The translations under genes were made by a program, and so were the position numbers. A DNA stretch of 64,000 nt from Vreelandella sp031769195 (GTDB taxonomy: Bacteria; Pseudomonadota; Gammaproteobacteria; Pseudomonadales; Halomonadaceae), in contig NZ_JAVHNP010000003.1 in the NCBI RefSeq assembly GCF_031769195.1, positions 372,001-436,000 on the forward strand. Direction: 5' to 3'. Shown piece by piece: positions 34,836 through 44,039 of this stretch (positions within the stretch are counted from its first letter, which is position 1; every line of letters begins with the position of its first letter). The notes below the pieces were generated by a model. It was not told the DNA's origin, ran no database searches, and saw only the letters and a program-made list of their open reading frames with translations.

Positions 34836-35825
34836 ATGCGTACCCGCTTTGCGACCCCCTTACTGCTGGCGACCGCCTGTAGCCTTGCCGCCGCAGCGAC
34901 TGCCCACGCCGCTGAGTGGACCATGGCGACTCCCTATGGGGATGCCAGCTTCCATACTCAAAACACCAAGCAGTTTGCAGAAGATGTGGCAGAAGCCACT
35001 GACGGCGAACTCACCATTACTGTCCATAGCGGTGGTTCGCTGGTGTCTCACGGCGAAATCAAACCGTCTGTGCGTCGTGGCACGATTGATGCCGGTGAAG
35101 TGTTCCTCTCCATTCTCTCTAACGACGACCCGATTTTTGAAGTCGATACGCTGCCCGGTGTGGCCGGTAGCTACGATGATGCCTACGCGCTGTGGGAAGC
35201 GACCAAGCCGATGATTACCGAGCTGTTCGCCTATGAAGGGCTGATTCCGCTCTACGCCGTGGCATGGCCTGCTCAGGGTATCTACACCGCCTCTCCGCTG
35301 ACTGACCCGGCTCAGTTCGAAGGGCTGCGCGTGCGTGCACCGAACATCAACACTCAGCGCTACGTTAACAACTTAGGCGGTAGCCCCACTGAAACCGAAG
35401 AGTCGGACATTCCGACCGCGTTTAGCACCGGCCGCGTAGACGCGATGATTACTTCCAGCTCCACCGGTAACTCCATGGCTGCCTGGGACTACGTCACCGA
35501 CTACACCGACGCCAACCTGTGGCTGCCGAAAAACATCGTGTTTATCAGCCAACGCAGCTTTGACCGCCTAGATGAAGCGACTCAAGAAGCGCTCATGGAA
35601 GCAGCGGCGCGTGCTGAAGAGCGTGGCTGGCAGATGAGCCGTGAGAATAACGACGCAAGTCTCGCCGCTCTGCAAGAGAACGGTATTAATGTGTCTGAGC
35701 CCAATGCGGAGGTGGCCGCTGCGCTGCAAGCCGCGGGCGATACGCTGTTTGCCGATTGGCAGTCTCGTGCGGATGACGAAGCTAAAGCAGCGCTGGAAAC
35801 TTATCGCGCACAGCGTGGCAACTAA
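34836..35825 (+). CDS. dctP: TRAP transporter substrate-binding protein, DctP family (329 aa)
   Basis: Sec signal peptide at about 1-25 (ends TAHAAEW). The mature protein has the DctP features: FHTQNTKQFAEDV, an Arg-containing ligand loop at FEGLRVRAPNINTQRYVNNL and the hinge LGGSPTETEESDIPTAFSTG. It binds a carboxylate solute in the periplasm for DctQM. The ATG at 34836 is chosen because AAGAGGAA is just ahead and it starts a proper signal peptide. Its place beside pxpABC suggests 5-oxoproline as ligand; pyroglutamate-binding TRAP receptors are known in Bordetella. Confidence 0.92.
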   Translation: MRTRFATPLLLATACSLAAAATAHAAEWTMATPYGDASFHTQNTKQFAEDVAEATDGELTITVHSGGSLVSHGEIKPSVRRGTIDAGEVFLSILSNDDPIFEVDTLPGVAGSYDDAYALWEATKPMITELFAYEGLIPLYAVAWPAQGIYTASPLTDPAQFEGLRVRAPNINTQRYVNNLGGSPTETEESDIPTAFSTGRVDAMITSSSTGNSMAAWDYVTDYTDANLWLPKNIVFISQRSFDRLDEATQEALMEAAARAEERGWQMSRENNDASLAALQENGINVSEPNAEVAAALQAAGDTLFADWQSRADDEAKAALETYRAQRGN

Positions 35826-35848
35826 TACCTCGTTGACACGGTGACTCC

Positions 35849-35872
35849 GGGGGTGGCCGGCAGGCTGCCCCT
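35849..35872 (+). other. Hairpin between dctP and dctQ
   Basis: A stem of about ten pairs (35849-35858 with 35863-35872, two or three G-U) with a GGCA loop and no strong T-run, in the 76-bp gap after dctP. Such hairpins often protect the upstream mRNA and let the receptor be made in excess of the membrane subunits. Confidence 0.5.
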
Positions 35873-35901
35873 TCCCCTACGCGCTCTGTGAGACTGCGAA
35901 C

Positions 35902-36465
35902 ATGACGTTTAAATTCGACAAACTCTACCGCCTGGGAGCCTGGGGCGCAGCAGCGTGCATGGTGGCGATTTGTGCGCTGATCGCCCTTCAGGTCACTTTT
36001 CGTTTAGTGGATGCATTGTTGGTGCTCGTAGGCCTCAGCCGACTCGGTGTCAGTATTACCGGGGTATCGGAAATGGCTTCCTATTTATTAGTGGGCGCCA
36101 CGTTTTTAGGGCTTGCTTACACTTTTGTGCATCATGCTCATATTCGGGTAACGCTGCTGATTTCACGCCTACCTTCAGCAGTGCGCGTTTGGTTTGAGGT
36201 CTTTGGGTTGTTGATTGCCTTGGTGATCAGCATTCTGCTGGCCTACGGCCTGATCGGTTTGGCGAGGGAAAGCCTGCAATACAACGATGTTTCGTCGGGC
36301 TTTATGTCGATTCCCCTATGGATTCCCCAGGTAGTTCTGGCCGTTGGGGTAGGGCTTCTGGCCCTGGCGCTGTTAGAAGCGCTGTGGATGGCTGGGCGTA
36401 TTGCCATACGTGACCCGTCAAGCTTCCGCGAAGCCACTTCCATCGACGATAACGAAGCGCACTAA
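35902..36465 (+). CDS. dctQ: TRAP transporter small permease, DctQ (187 aa)
   Basis: Four transmembrane helices (about 12-32, 50-75, 88-112, 130-155). Family patterns: ITGVSEMASYLLVGATFLGL and HHAHIRVTLLISRLP. It pairs with DctM in the inner membrane as a sodium-driven importer. Longer N-terminal loop than some DctQ proteins but within range. Lies between dctP and dctM in one operon. Confidence 0.92.
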   Translation: MTFKFDKLYRLGAWGAAACMVAICALIALQVTFRLVDALLVLVGLSRLGVSITGVSEMASYLLVGATFLGLAYTFVHHAHIRVTLLISRLPSAVRVWFEVFGLLIALVISILLAYGLIGLARESLQYNDVSSGFMSIPLWIPQVVLAVGVGLLALALLEALWMAGRIAIRDPSSFREATSIDDNEAH

Positions 36466-36488
36466 GCGGCTACTCGGGAGATACCCTC

Positions 36489-37793
36489 GTGCTACTACTA
36501 AGTTTAGCGACTATGTTAACCCTGGTGCTGCTGTTGGGCAGCGGGGTATGGATTGCCTTTGCCCTCATAGGCACCGCCTGGATTGCGCTACAGTTTTTCA
36601 GCCCTTTTGACCCCGGCCCCATTTTGGCCTCCGATTTTTGGGGCGCAAGCTACGGCTGGGATTTAACGGCACTACCGATGTTTATTTGGATGGGTGAGAT
36701 TCTGTTTCGCTCGGGGCTTGCGGACAACATGTTCCGTGGCCTGTCGCCCTGGTTAAACCGTCTGCCGGGTCGTTTGCTGCATACCAATATCATTGGTAGC
36801 GGCATGTTTGCAGCGGTGTGCGGCTCCTCAGCGGCCACCTGCGCCACGGTGGGCAAAATGACCCTGCCAGAGCTGGAGCGCCGTGGCTACGACAGCAATA
36901 TGGCCATTGGTACGCTGGCCAGTGCGTCCACACTGGGCCTGCTGATTCCGCCCTCTATCGTGCTGATCGTTTACGGGGTGGTCACGGAGCAGTCGATCTC
37001 GCGGCTCTTTATGGCGGGCATTGGCCCTGGCCTAATGATCTTGGCGATGTTTATGACCTACCTCGTGCTGTGGGCGCTGCTCAAAGGCAACCGCGAAGGC
37101 CTGACGGGGGCTGACGAATCTGACATGAGCTTTGCTGAAAAGCTGCGTAATACCTGGGCGCTGGTGCCTATTTTGCTGCTGATTGCCGGTATTATCGTGT
37201 CGATTTACGGCGGGTTGGCGTCGCCGACGGAAGCGGCAGCGGTAGGGGTAGTGCTTTCAATGATCATTGCCTACTTTAATGGTCATTTTAACCGCGCTAT
37301 TTTTACTGATTCGCTGTTTGCTGCCGTGCGCACAGCCTGCATGATCGCCTTTATTATTGCCGGGGCGTCGTTTTTAACCTCAGCGATGGGCTTTACCCAA
37401 GTGCCGATGAAGCTTGCTCAAGCGATTGGTGAAATGGGGCTATCGCCCACCATGCTGCTGATTGCACTGACGTTACTGCTGCTGATTATGGGCTGCTTCC
37501 TGGACGGTATTTCGCTGATTCTGCTGGTCACAGCGATTATTATGCCGGTAGTGAGTGCAGCAGGCTTTGATTTGATTTGGTTCGGTATTTATCTGGTGAT
37601 CGTGGTGGAAATGTCGCAAATCACGCCACCGGTCGGGTTTAACCTGTTTGTGATTCAGGGCTTAACCGGTAAAGATATTCTAACTATCACCAAAGCCACG
37701 CTGCCCTTCTTCCTGCTGATGATGCTGGCTATTGCGCTGATGCATATCTTCCCCAGCATCGCGCTCTATCTTCCCTATGCGATGACGAGCTAA
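36489..37793 (+). CDS. dctM: TRAP transporter large permease, DctM (434 aa)
   Basis: About twelve transmembrane segments. DctM signatures are visible: GSGMFAAVCGSSAATCATVG, LGLLIPPSIVLIVYGVVTE, YGGLASPTEAAAVGVV, LLLIMGCFLDGISLILL and ITPPVGFNLFVIQG. It is the ion-coupled transport subunit. The start codon is GTG or a nearby alternative 23 bp after dctQ. Last gene of the TRAP operon; convergent with the HDOD-GGDEF gene 39 bp on. Confidence 0.94.
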   Translation: MLLLSLATMLTLVLLLGSGVWIAFALIGTAWIALQFFSPFDPGPILASDFWGASYGWDLTALPMFIWMGEILFRSGLADNMFRGLSPWLNRLPGRLLHTNIIGSGMFAAVCGSSAATCATVGKMTLPELERRGYDSNMAIGTLASASTLGLLIPPSIVLIVYGVVTEQSISRLFMAGIGPGLMILAMFMTYLVLWALLKGNREGLTGADESDMSFAEKLRNTWALVPILLLIAGIIVSIYGGLASPTEAAAVGVVLSMIIAYFNGHFNRAIFTDSLFAAVRTACMIAFIIAGASFLTSAMGFTQVPMKLAQAIGEMGLSPTMLLIALTLLLLIMGCFLDGISLILLVTAIIMPVVSAAGFDLIWFGIYLVIVVEMSQITPPVGFNLFVIQGLTGKDILTITKATLPFFLLMMLAIALMHIFPSIALYLPYAMTS

Positions 37794-37831
37794 GCCGTCG
37801 ATCCACCGCTTCGCCGTGACAAGCTGCGGGG

Positions 37832-39361
37832 TTAATGGCCATAAACCGACACACCGCCCCGGCCAGAGCGTTTTATGAAGTACATGCTCTGGTCGGCGGC
37901 GTCGATAAGCTCCCGCTCATCGCCAAACCCGCCGTCGGTGAGGCAGGCCACCCCAATCGAGACAGAGACGTAAATAGGCTCTTGATCCAGACGTGCCATG
38001 GGTCGTTCCTGCAAACGCAGCGTAATACGTTCGGCAAATCGCCGAGCATTGTCAGCATCCTCATCAGGAAGGATGACCAAAAACTCTTCCCCACCATAGC
38101 GGCCCGCAAGATCGCCGACGCGGATCAATGAGGCCAGCATCTTGCCGAAATGGGCCAGCACCTGATCGCCCACCTGATGACCATAGCGGTCGTTTAACAC
38201 CTTAAAGTGATCCAGGTCGATAAACACCACCGACATGGTGCGTTTGGTCGTGAGGCAGAGCTGAAAACGTTCCCGTAACTGCTCCTCTAGCCAAGCACGA
38301 TTCGCCAATTGGGTCAGCGGGTCGAGTCGGCTGCGTTGTTCTAACTCGGCATAATCATTGAGCAGCGTTTCCCGCGCTTGCTGTTGAGCGTCCAGGCGTG
38401 CACTTAGCGATAGCGTATGTTCGAACAACTGCTGCTGAGCTTCTTTTAACAGGACGACACTATCAACGGTGATCGGTACGCTCAGCCCGAGTGTCTCCAT
38501 CAATGGTGGAAGCGTTTGCTGTAAATGAGCCAGCAGTCCTGACATGGCCCACTCACTTGAAGGCGTTAACGCATTGAGCTGGCGCATGACACCTGCTAAA
38601 GCGTCAGCAGGATTCGCCGATAACCAAGCATCCGCGACAGTACCAGAAAGGCGTAGGCACAGTGCCGCGTTATCTTGTGTATCCAGGCCATCGTGGCTGT
38701 GTTGAATGGCGTGAATTAAATCATCGTGAGCACCCCATTTCGCCAGTAACCATGCCCCTACAAGGGCGTGGTGACAGCCAAAATAGCGCTTTTCCACCTG
38801 CATTATGTGTTGATGGGAGGTGTTCTCGGTGCCGTAGAGCAGCTCTGCGTCGCCTGGGTAGGCGGTTTGAAGCGCTAAGATACCAATGTCTTGCAGCAGC
38901 GCTGTGGAGAACACACTGCCTGATTGGTGAGGACAGAGCTGCTGTGCCAGGTAGCTGGCAACAACGGCCGCTGTAATAGAGCGTTGCCAAAACTGTAAGC
39001 GACCACGTGCGTCATGACCGTTTTCAAACAGGCAAAAGCTCAATACCGTGGCCAAAGTGACATCTAGCCCAATGCGCTGCGTCGCATCAAAGCACGTATG
39101 GGGGGGCTGTGCCGCGCGCAGGTAGTGGACGCTATTGGCCACGCTCATGATCCGCGCGGTTAACGCGGGGTCATATTCGATCGCATTGGCATAGTCGCTC
39201 AAAGTGGCCTCAGCGCCCCGAGAGATATCCAGGATGTTGAGGGCAACCGACGGTAGGGTAGGTAGCCGCTTACACTGCAGCAGCGCGCTGCTGAGAAAGC
39301 TAGGAAGCTGGTCAGCCAGCGAGGTGTAGAGTGTTTCGCTGACGGCAGTAGGCCCCGTCAT
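37832..39361 (-). CDS. HDOD domain diguanylate cyclase (509 aa)
   Basis: Residues about 25-225 are an HDOD domain (LPTLPSVALNILDISRGAEA, then EYDPALTARIMSVANS), a signalling relative of HD phosphohydrolases without their metal site. A linker with coiled-coil character (about 310-345) leads to a GGDEF domain at about 350-505. The active site is GGEEF (423-427) with the RVGD inhibitory site five residues ahead. There is no membrane segment. GAGGAG sits 6 bp before the ATG. It would make c-di-GMP in response to an unknown input through the HDOD module. Confidence 0.93.
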   Translation of the reverse strand: MTGPTAVSETLYTSLADQLPSFLSSALLQCKRLPTLPSVALNILDISRGAEATLSDYANAIEYDPALTARIMSVANSVHYLRAAQPPHTCFDATQRIGLDVTLATVLSFCLFENGHDARGRLQFWQRSITAAVVASYLAQQLCPHQSGSVFSTALLQDIGILALQTAYPGDAELLYGTENTSHQHIMQVEKRYFGCHHALVGAWLLAKWGAHDDLIHAIQHSHDGLDTQDNAALCLRLSGTVADAWLSANPADALAGVMRQLNALTPSSEWAMSGLLAHLQQTLPPLMETLGLSVPITVDSVVLLKEAQQQLFEHTLSLSARLDAQQQARETLLNDYAELEQRSRLDPLTQLANRAWLEEQLRERFQLCLTTKRTMSVVFIDLDHFKVLNDRYGHQVGDQVLAHFGKMLASLIRVGDLAGRYGGEEFLVILPDEDADNARRFAERITLRLQERPMARLDQEPIYVSVSIGVACLTDGGFGDERELIDAADQSMYFIKRSGRGGVSVYGH

Positions 39362-39566
39362 AGTGTCTCCTCAAATGCCGTGCAGCGAAGCGGGCAGCAA
39401 AAATAATATCGATAGATGTTTTTAACATAATGTTAGGGGTGGCCGATATCGTTTATGGCCCTTGGGTTCTTCCATAAGGTAGCTGTTTATGGTGCAAACG
39501 TCGCTGTGCTTTGTTAAAACAGTGCAATGCTAAGCTGCTCTAAAAACGAAATAAGCGAGTGCAACG

Positions 39567-42266
39567 ATGCACACAAGGAAAGAAGCAGCAGAGATTTTTC
39601 GCCAGCTAGCGGAAGGGGTCGGAGACAGTGGCCAGCCCAGCTTCTTTGCCACGCTGGTGGAACAGCTTGCTCATCTACTCAATGTTGACCACGCGCTGGT
39701 GGCAGTGGTCACAGACGCTACTGTAGCCGAAACCTTGGCCGTTTGGTCAAACGGTTCCCCGCAAGCCAATATTACCTACCTTTTAACGGGCACACCCTGT
39801 GAAACCGTGGTGGGATTTGAGCCCTGTCTGTATGCCTGTGATGTGCAGTCTCGCTTTCCTGAAGATGACCTTCTCTTTGAGCTAGGCGCTGATAGCTATA
39901 TGGGCCTACCACTGTTTGCCCCTGATGGCTCCGCCATTGGCCTACTGGCCGTTCTGAACAATCAACCCATGGCGTTTGATGGGTTAGAGAATGAAATTCT
40001 GCGGATCGTTGCCGCCCAAGCGGGGGCCGAACTAGGCCGTCGCCAAGCGGAAAGCGCACTTCGCAAAAGCGAGGCCGCAGCCAAAGAGAGTGAACGTCGG
40101 CTCAACACCCTGCTTAATCACCTGCCCGGCATGGCCTACCGCTGCCGGAATAATCATGATTGGACCATGCAGTTGGTGAGTAAAGGCGCCGAGGCGCTGA
40201 CCGGCTATCGGCCTGATGAGCTGGAGGAGAGCCGAGTCACTAGCTTTGCCAGTCTAGTGCACCGAGGCGACCAAGAGCGGCTCTTTCTGGATGTTCAGGC
40301 CGCTATTCGCCAGCGGCGTCCTTACCGTGTGACATATCGTATTCGCCATCGAGATGGCAGCGAGCGTTGGATGTGGGAGCAAGGGCAGGCGGTTTTCTCA
40401 GAGGCGGGTGACGTACTCTGTCTGGAAGGCTTTATTACCGATGTGACCGACCATCAGGAAGCGCAGCGGGTGCAGCAGGCGGTGGTTCAAGTGGCCTCAA
40501 CGGTGACTTCCCGTGTTGGCGACGACTACTTTCAGCAGTTAATTGCCACGCTCACGACGCTGCTAGAAGCCGATGCGGGTTTTATTGCCCTTTTAGATCA
40601 GCCAGTACCCCCGCAGCCAAGCGAACGGCCCCACCCTAACGGCCTGCTGCCTGCCACTACCGGTCATACTGTTAGCCTGGTGGTCAACGGTCAGGCCCGT
40701 AAGAATCATACCTTTTTGCTGCGCGATACGCCTGTGGAGCGTGTGGTATTAGAGCAAGAGAGCGTGGTGCATCATGGGCAGCGTTTTACCCTTCCTGGGG
40801 CGACCCTGAGCGCCCAGGCATGGATTGGCCGACGCTTAGATAACGCGAAAGGCGAAGCCATTGGTGTGATGATGGTGTTTTATCAAGCCCCTCTCACCAC
40901 TAATGCTTTTGCGACTTCGGTGTTGCAAATTCTCTCCACTGGCGCGGCGGCCGAGCTAGAGCGCCGCCGCGACCATCGCCATATGCATCAGCTGGCCTAT
41001 ACCGATAGCATTACGGGCTTGCCGAACCGTGTGCAGTTTATGGAGCAGCTGCTGGAGATGGGCCAACAGGCGCAGGAGAAGCAGTCGCCCTTGGCATTGC
41101 TGCTGCTCGACTTACGTCGCTTTAAAGAAATTAATGACCTTCACGGTCATCAAATTGGTGATCAACTGCTGGCCACGGTGGCGGGAAGGCTACGCCACTT
41201 AGATTTGCCGAGCGTGCACTGTGCGCGGCTGTCTGGCGATGAGTTCGCATTGCTGTTTCCACGAATTGAGCGTGCCAGCCTTGATGAGGTAGTGAAGCAG
41301 CTATGTGCGCTGGTGAAGCGGCCTATCCGCCTTGACCATCGCGTGTTTAATCTGGATGTCAGCATTGGTTTTGCGCGCTACCCGAGCGATGTCTCTAAGG
41401 TCAGCGAGCTGTTCAACGCGGCGAGTATTGCCCTGCATCACGCCAAAAAGCGTGATACCAATATCTCCCCTTATACCCAGGCCATGCGCCATACGCTGGA
41501 GCGCCGCCAGTGGATGACCGAGCGGCTGCACCTAGCGATTTTAGAAGGGCGGCTGGAGCTCTATTTTCAACCTCAGGTCGATCTACGAACCCAGACACTG
41601 ACCGGGGCAGAAGCGCTATGCCGCTGGCACGACCCTGAGTGGGGATGGGTCAGCCCTGCGGAGTTTATTCCCCTGGCGGAGGAGCGCGGGCTGATTCGCC
41701 TGCTCGGCGACTGGGTGCTGGAAGAGGCCGCCCGGCAGTTGGGAAGCTGGCAGTTGGCAGGTAGGCCACTGCCAGGTCGGCTATCCATCAATATCTCAGC
41801 GCAGCAGTTTGCCGACCCTCGATTAACGTCGCACATTGCTACGCTGACCGCGAATGTGTCGCCTAGCACGATTGCGCTGGAGCTGACTGAAAGCGACTTT
41901 ATGCGCGACCCGGATCAAGCCATCATCATCACCCAAGCTATGCGCCAAGCCGGGTATGCACTGTTTATCGATGATTTTGGCACCGGCTACTCATCGCTCT
42001 CTTATCTGCGCCGCTTTGCTGCCGATGCACTGAAAATCGATATCTCCTTCGTGCGCGATATGCTCGACAACCATCACGACCGAGCGATTGTGCAGACGAT
42101 TATTGCCATGGCGAATACATTAGAAATGAAAACCCTCGCGGAAGGGGTTGAAAGTGCCGAGCAAGCGGCGCTGCTGGCCGAGATGGGCTGCAATCAGGCC
42201 CAGGGCTACTGGTTTGGACGACCGCTGCCTGCCAATGAGTTCGCCCGCACTTGGCTGAACGGCTAG
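39567..42266 (+). CDS. GAF-PAS-GAF-GGDEF-EAL protein, probable c-di-GMP phosphodiesterase (899 aa)
   Basis: Soluble multi-sensor protein: GAF at about 20-155, PAS with PAC at about 175-300, GAF at about 305-465, GGDEF at about 475-630, EAL at about 645-895. The cyclase motif is degraded to SGDEF (556-560), so the domain is probably catalytically poor and regulatory. The EAL domain is complete: EAL (682-684), IDDFGTGYSSLSYLRRF and the late Glu/Gln motifs. Divergent from the HDOD cyclase with 205 bp between. Ligands of the GAF/PAS modules cannot be told. The ribosome site is weak (AAGCGAG). Confidence 0.93.
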   Translation: MHTRKEAAEIFRQLAEGVGDSGQPSFFATLVEQLAHLLNVDHALVAVVTDATVAETLAVWSNGSPQANITYLLTGTPCETVVGFEPCLYACDVQSRFPEDDLLFELGADSYMGLPLFAPDGSAIGLLAVLNNQPMAFDGLENEILRIVAAQAGAELGRRQAESALRKSEAAAKESERRLNTLLNHLPGMAYRCRNNHDWTMQLVSKGAEALTGYRPDELEESRVTSFASLVHRGDQERLFLDVQAAIRQRRPYRVTYRIRHRDGSERWMWEQGQAVFSEAGDVLCLEGFITDVTDHQEAQRVQQAVVQVASTVTSRVGDDYFQQLIATLTTLLEADAGFIALLDQPVPPQPSERPHPNGLLPATTGHTVSLVVNGQARKNHTFLLRDTPVERVVLEQESVVHHGQRFTLPGATLSAQAWIGRRLDNAKGEAIGVMMVFYQAPLTTNAFATSVLQILSTGAAAELERRRDHRHMHQLAYTDSITGLPNRVQFMEQLLEMGQQAQEKQSPLALLLLDLRRFKEINDLHGHQIGDQLLATVAGRLRHLDLPSVHCARLSGDEFALLFPRIERASLDEVVKQLCALVKRPIRLDHRVFNLDVSIGFARYPSDVSKVSELFNAASIALHHAKKRDTNISPYTQAMRHTLERRQWMTERLHLAILEGRLELYFQPQVDLRTQTLTGAEALCRWHDPEWGWVSPAEFIPLAEERGLIRLLGDWVLEEAARQLGSWQLAGRPLPGRLSINISAQQFADPRLTSHIATLTANVSPSTIALELTESDFMRDPDQAIIITQAMRQAGYALFIDDFGTGYSSLSYLRRFAADALKIDISFVRDMLDNHHDRAIVQTIIAMANTLEMKTLAEGVESAEQAALLAEMGCNQAQGYWFGRPLPANEFARTWLNG

Positions 42267-42343
42267 CGCAGGGGGGCGTCATCGTCTTGTCATCATCGTT
42301 GGCATACCCTACGCGCGCCAAACCGCGACGATAGGAGTTTCCC

Positions 42344-43036
42344 ATGCGCCTGGCTCTGTTTGATCTTGATGACACCCTCCTGGACGGAGACTGCAGCGAC
42401 CGCTGGAATTTATGGATGATTGAGCAAGGGTGGATCAGCGACGCGGAGCGCTTTATGGCGCGCGCGGAGCAGATGCAGCAGGCTTATCATGCGGGCAAGC
42501 TGAAGCTGGAAGAGTATCTTGCTATGACCCTGGCGCCGCTGCGGGGGCGTCGGGTGGCTGAGGTAGAAAAAGAGGTGGAGCGTTTTGTGGCCACCCATCT
42601 ACAGCCGCGTATTTTTGATCAGGCGTGGCGCTGCCTGGAAAGCCATCGAAACGCGGGCGATACCCTGGTGCTGATCTCGGCCTCTTCCTACCATTTGGTG
42701 GCCCCCATCGCTGCCGCGCTCGGCATTGAGCATGTGCTTGCGGTGGAGCTGGAAGTGGCCGCTTCTGAAGAGGGCGCTGTCTATACCGGAGGCAGCCAAG
42801 GCGTGCTGTCGTACCGAGGCGGTAAGGTGATTCGCTTTCAGCAGTGGCTGGCGGAGCAGGCGATCACGCCGAGCCATACTACGTTCTACTCTGATTCCCG
42901 CAACGACCTGCCGCTGCTGCAGTACGTGGATTGCGCCGTGGCGGTTAACCCCGACTTGGTGTTGGCCGAGGTGGCTAGCGTAGAAGGGTGGCGGCGCTTA
43001 GACTGGCGGGCCTCTTCGTCCATGACCCATCACTGA
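42344..43036 (+). CDS. HAD-superfamily phosphatase, subfamily IB (SerB-like, 230 aa)
   Basis: HAD motif 1 LFDLDDTLLDGDC with both nucleophile/acid Asp, motif 2 LVLISASS, and motif 4 FYSDSRNDLPLL. A helical cap lies at about 20-90. This is the HAD-IB group (phosphoserine phosphatase and histidinol-phosphatase relatives). Proteins of this look are often annotated as generic HAD-IB hydrolases and some are histidinol-phosphatases; the substrate is not decided. AGGAGT lies before the ATG. Short gap to the DMT transporter gene. Confidence 0.88.
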   Translation: MRLALFDLDDTLLDGDCSDRWNLWMIEQGWISDAERFMARAEQMQQAYHAGKLKLEEYLAMTLAPLRGRRVAEVEKEVERFVATHLQPRIFDQAWRCLESHRNAGDTLVLISASSYHLVAPIAAALGIEHVLAVELEVAASEEGAVYTGGSQGVLSYRGGKVIRFQQWLAEQAITPSHTTFYSDSRNDLPLLQYVDCAVAVNPDLVLAEVASVEGWRRLDWRASSSMTHH

Positions 43037-43120
43037 CACGTCTTTGCTAATAATGATCTATCCAATCTTCCTAAACCATGATGACTTTTTCATAGGTATC
43101 GGCACACACCAGGCGACGGC

Positions 43121-44014
43121 ATGAGCCCAACAGCGCTCGCTCTGGTGTTGGTCTCGGTATGCATGCATGCCGGGTGGAACGTGCTGGGCAAACGCAATAC
43201 GCCCTCGTTGGGGGCGTTTGTCTTGGCCTATGGCGCTGGCGGGGTGGTGATGCTGCCGCTGTTGGTGCTAGGCCCATCGCTCATGGCGCTGCCCGCATCG
43301 TTTTGGGGCTGGCTGGTGCTCTCAGGGCTGTGCCAAATGATCTATATGGGCGGCTTGGCCTGGGCCTATGCGCGGGGGGAAGTGAGCGTGCTCTACCCCA
43401 TCGCCCGGGCACTGCCCGTGGTGCTGGTGCCGCTGGTTTCTATTGCGCTGCTGGGTAGCCGCGTGCTGGATGCCTGGGATGGCTTAGGAATGGCCCTGGT
43501 GGTGGCGGGGGCGCTCTGCCTACCGCTTAGCCACCCAGAAGCACGGCGGTTTTCTACCTATGGCACGCCTGCCATGGGTTTTGCGCTGATGGCTGCGGCG
43601 GGCACGGTAGGCTATTCGCTGATCGATAAGCAGGCCCTAGGGCTCATGCAGAGCGTTGGGCACAGCGGGCTCTCTGCTGGGGCCGTATTTATGGTGCTAC
43701 AGGCCGTCATGACGCTGACCTGGGCGCTACCACTGCTGGCGCTGCTGCCTGCCGAGCGTCGCCGCCTGCCGGTACTTCGCCAGCAAGGCCTGCCCATGTT
43801 AGTGACGACCGGGCTGATGATGACCTGCACCTATGGCCTTGTGCTGATGGCCATGGCGCTTACCGATGAAGTGAGCTACGTAGTCGCCTTGCGACAGCTC
43901 TCGATTCCGGTGGGGGTGTTAATGGGCGTGTTGTGGCTTAAAGAGCCCGCATCCACCGCCAAAACTCTGGGCACCTTGGTGATGTTGGCGGGGTTGGTAA
44001 TGGTGGCGCTGTAG
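43121..44014 (+). CDS. DMT-superfamily (EamA) transporter (297 aa)
   Basis: Ten hydrophobic helices in two EamA repeats (about 3-135 and 150-295). Patterns seen: CMHAGWNVLGKR near the start, YARGEVSVLYPIARALPVVL and ALTDEVSYVVALRQLSIPVG. Such carriers mostly export amino acids or other metabolites; the substrate is unknown. No strong ribosome site. The gene is convergent with the TSUP permease gene, with 25 bp between ends. Confidence 0.88.
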   Translation: MSPTALALVLVSVCMHAGWNVLGKRNTPSLGAFVLAYGAGGVVMLPLLVLGPSLMALPASFWGWLVLSGLCQMIYMGGLAWAYARGEVSVLYPIARALPVVLVPLVSIALLGSRVLDAWDGLGMALVVAGALCLPLSHPEARRFSTYGTPAMGFALMAAAGTVGYSLIDKQALGLMQSVGHSGLSAGAVFMVLQAVMTLTWALPLLALLPAERRRLPVLRQQGLPMLVTTGLMMTCTYGLVLMAMALTDEVSYVVALRQLSIPVGVLMGVLWLKEPASTAKTLGTLVMLAGLVMVAL

Positions 44015-44039
44015 TCGCGCCACCTGCTCGTTCTCCAGA

